A stretch of 64,000 nucleotides of DNA from Aestuariispira insulae (GTDB lineage: Bacteria; Pseudomonadota; Alphaproteobacteria; UBA8366; Aestuariispiraceae), in the NCBI RefSeq assembly GCF_003385955.1, contig NZ_QRDW01000001.1, positions 789,893 to 853,892 on the forward strand, read 5' to 3'. Numbering within the stretch: the stretch's first letter is position 1; every line of letters starts with the position of its first letter. The notes beneath the pieces are model-generated. The model was not told where the DNA came from and made no database searches. It saw only the letters and a list, made by a program, of their open reading frames with translations. Shown here one piece after another: positions 62,490 to 64,000 of this stretch. Position numbers and translations under genes: made by a program.

Positions 62490-63665
62490 ATGACCGATGT
62501 GGTGATTACCGGTGCAGCCCGCACCCCGATCGGCGCTTTTAATGGCGCTCTGAGTTCCGTACCCGCTTCTTATCTCGGCGCGATCGCGATCAAGGAAGCC
62601 CTCAACCGTTCCAAAGTGGACGGCACCGACGTGGATGAAGCCATCCTCGGCCAGATCCTGATTGCCGCCCAGGGCCAGAACCCCGCGCGCCAAGCCGCAG
62701 TGGAAGCCGGCATCCCTGTTGAAAAAACCGCTTTCCAAATCAACCAACTTTGCGGGTCCGGTCTGCGTGCGGTCGCACTCGGCCTTCAGGCCATCAAAAA
62801 CGGTGACAGCAAAATTGTAGTGGCCGGTGGCCAGGAAAGCATGAGCCAGGCTCCCCACGCGGCCCATCTGCGTGACGGTCAAAAAATGGGCGATGTACAA
62901 TTCATTGATACCATGATCCGCGATGGCTTGTGGTGTGCTTTCAATGGCTATCATATGGGTAACACCGCAGAAAACATCGCCGAGAAATGGCAGCTCAGCC
63001 GCGAAACGCAAGACGAATATGCCGCCCACTCCCAGCAGAAGGCCGAAGCGGCCCAGAATGCTGGCCGTTTCGATGACGAGATCGTGCAGGTCACCATCAA
63101 AACCCGCAAAGGCGAGATTGTGGTCGATCGCGATGAATACCCGAAAGCCGGTGTCACAGCAGACGGCTTGGCAAAGTTGCGCCCGGCCTTTGACCGGGAA
63201 GGCACCGTGACGGCTGGCAATGCATCAGGCATTAATGATGGTGCCGCCGCCCTGGTCCTGATGTCCGCAGACGAAGCAAAATCCCGCGGTATCGCCCCGA
63301 TGGCGCGCATCGTTTCCTGGGCCACCGCCGGTGTTGACCCCGCCATCATGGGAACCGGCCCGATCCCGGCCACCCAGGTCGCGTTAGAAAAGGCTGGCTG
63401 GAAAGCCGAGGATCTCGACCTGATTGAGGCAAATGAAGCTTTTGCCGCTCAGGCCCTGTCTGTTGTGCATGAGCTGGGTTTGAACCCGGATATCGTCAAT
63501 GTAAACGGCGGCGCCATCGCACTTGGCCACCCAATTGGGGCTTCCGGTGCCCGCGTGCTGGTGACCCTGCTGCATGAAATGGAAAAACGCGACGCGAAAA
63601 AGGGTCTGGCCACCCTTTGCATCGGTGGCGGCATGGGCATTTCCATGTGTGTTGCCCGCGATTGA
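62490..63665 (+). CDS. phaA: Acetyl-CoA C-acetyltransferase (beta-ketothiolase)
   Basis: A 391-residue thiolase of the biosynthetic type. The acylated Cys88 is in LCGSGLRAV, the His is in [12 protein letters not shown] (near 348) and the second Cys in [10 protein letters not shown] (near 378). It condenses two acetyl-CoA to acetoacetyl-CoA, the first step of polyhydroxybutyrate synthesis. It lies 155 bases after the synthase gene on the same strand, with a PhaR-like site between. GAGGGAGAC precedes ATG 62490. No phaB reductase is in the window. A strong terminator follows. Confidence 0.95.
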   Translation: MTDVVITGAARTPIGAFNGALSSVPASYLGAIAIKEALNRSKVDGTDVDEAILGQILIAAQGQNPARQAAVEAGIPVEKTAFQINQLCGSGLRAVALGLQAIKNGDSKIVVAGGQESMSQAPHAAHLRDGQKMGDVQFIDTMIRDGLWCAFNGYHMGNTAENIAEKWQLSRETQDEYAAHSQQKAEAAQNAGRFDDEIVQVTIKTRKGEIVVDRDEYPKAGVTADGLAKLRPAFDREGTVTAGNASGINDGAAALVLMSADEAKSRGIAPMARIVSWATAGVDPAIMGTGPIPATQVALEKAGWKAEDLDLIEANEAFAAQALSVVHELGLNPDIVNVNGGAIALGHPIGASGARVLVTLLHEMEKRDAKKGLATLCIGGGMGISMCVARD

Positions 63666-63685
63666 TCAGAAACCACGACATATTG

Positions 63686-63722
63686 AAAAAGGGCTGCCTA
63701 TCAGGCAGCCCTTTCTTTTTTT
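63686..63722 (+). terminator. Rho-independent terminator after phaA
   Basis: Twelve-bp stem AAAGGGCTGCCT/AGGCAGCCCTTT with a three-base loop and a run of TTTTTTT after it. Confidence 0.92.
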
Positions 63723-63745
63723 ACGCACCAACGCATATCCACTCC

Positions 63746-64000
63746 TCAGAGCATCACCCAGTCGCCTGTTGCTGTGCGGCACGCGGTCCGCTCACCTTCT
63801 CGGGGTGTGCCATCAACATCCAATGTCACGACAAAATCCCTGCAAATCCGCCCTTTGGCATCCAGGAAGGTTCGCACAGGCGTGAAACTGCCGGAATTGC
63901 CGGAATCCTGATTGGCCCAGGTCAGGGTCTGGCCACTGCTGGATTCATTCAGTCCCTGAAACGCTGTATCATTCATGGCGGATTTATCCCAACGGGTCAG
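63746..64000 (-). CDS. 16-kDa surface antigen-like protein, C-terminal part (partial)
   Basis: The gene runs off the right end of the window. The visible 84 residues contain LTWANQDSGNSGSFTPVRTF, then GRICRDFVVTLDVDG, then ACRTATGDW. This is the conserved C-terminal domain of rickettsial-type 17-kDa/RT0821-like surface antigens, with the two cysteines of CRDF and ACRT. An in-frame ATG at 63976 exists, but codons continue upstream without a stop and the domain normally starts earlier, so I treat the gene as truncated by the window. Confidence 0.75.
   Translation of the reverse strand: MTRWDKSAMNDTAFQGLNESSSGQTLTWANQDSGNSGSFTPVRTFLDAKGRICRDFVVTLDVDGTPREGERTACRTATGDWVML

Overview
The window is a gene-dense stretch of an alphaproteobacterial chromosome, apparently from a free-living heterotroph with a moderately high GC content. 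The lineage call rests on GapR (DUF2312), the division-site ATPase MipZ, a three-gene proton-translocating transhydrogenase (pntAA-pntAB-pntB), DUF1244, bactofilin and a PhaR-regulated polyhydroxyalkanoate locus. I see no tRNA, rRNA operon, CRISPR array, insertion sequence or phage module. The genus cannot be fixed from sequence reading alone.

Layout. 0-7.1 kb: a MarR regulator divergent from a phosphomannomutase/phosphoglucomutase, a YfbK-like VWA lipoprotein, thyA-folA, trxB and a bactofilin. 7.17-7.56 kb: the RNase P RNA gene with a clear sigma70-type promoter. 7.6-15 kb: a DUF3179 protein, a CPA2 cation/proton antiporter, two small proteins, then a periplasmic Leu/Ile/Val-type binding protein directly joined to a sensor histidine kinase. 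15-18.3 kb: the pnt operon, whose PntAA carries an unusual Lys/Ala-rich tail. 18.6-31.4 kb: aldehyde dehydrogenase, Sel1-repeat protein, M3 oligopeptidase, acyl-CoA synthetase, OsmC, a GlxA-type regulator, a UDP-glucuronate epimerase-like enzyme and a large fused indolepyruvate ferredoxin oxidoreductase. 31.5-37.1 kb: two small genes, two orphan periplasmic solute-binding proteins around a DUF4153 membrane protein, and a QEGLA-motif (DUF1704) metallopeptidase. 37.3-43.6 kb: gapR divergent from hemN (with an FNR-type box), a CNT nucleoside transporter, and a compact four-gene operon (N-formylglutamate amidohydrolase, carboxylate-amine ligase, DUF1244, DUF1624 membrane acyltransferase). 43.9-54.6 kb: PhoD, a hydrolase/OsmC fusion, an acyl-CoA synthetase, two lipoproteins (one with a zinc-protease motif), HspQ, an XRE regulator, a LysR-headed regulator with no ordinary start codon, and ettA. 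54.7-59.9 kb: palindromic repeats, a DUF2786-like protein, a membrane J-protein, a VWA protein, mipZ, a lipoprotein, DUF3750 and kptA. 60-64 kb: phaR, a short PhaE-like protein overlapping a class III-like PHA synthase, phaA, and the 3' part of a 16-kDa surface-antigen-like gene cut by the window end.

Most of this is housekeeping and central metabolism: nucleotide synthesis (thyA, folA), redox balance (trxB, pnt), amino-acid and fatty-acid catabolism feeding carbon storage (indolepyruvate oxidoreductase, two acyl-CoA synthetases, aldehyde dehydrogenase, PhaA/PhaC/PhaR), chromosome and cell-shape functions (gapR, mipZ, bactofilin) and oxygen-responsive haem synthesis (hemN). The least ordinary items are the formylglutamate/ligase/DUF1244/acyltransferase operon with a nearby QEGLA peptidase, the tail on PntAA, the missing start codon of the LysR-headed regulator, the placement of the FNR-type box exactly 41.5 bases from the hemN start codon, and the miniature PHA synthase pair with repeated PhaR-like sites.
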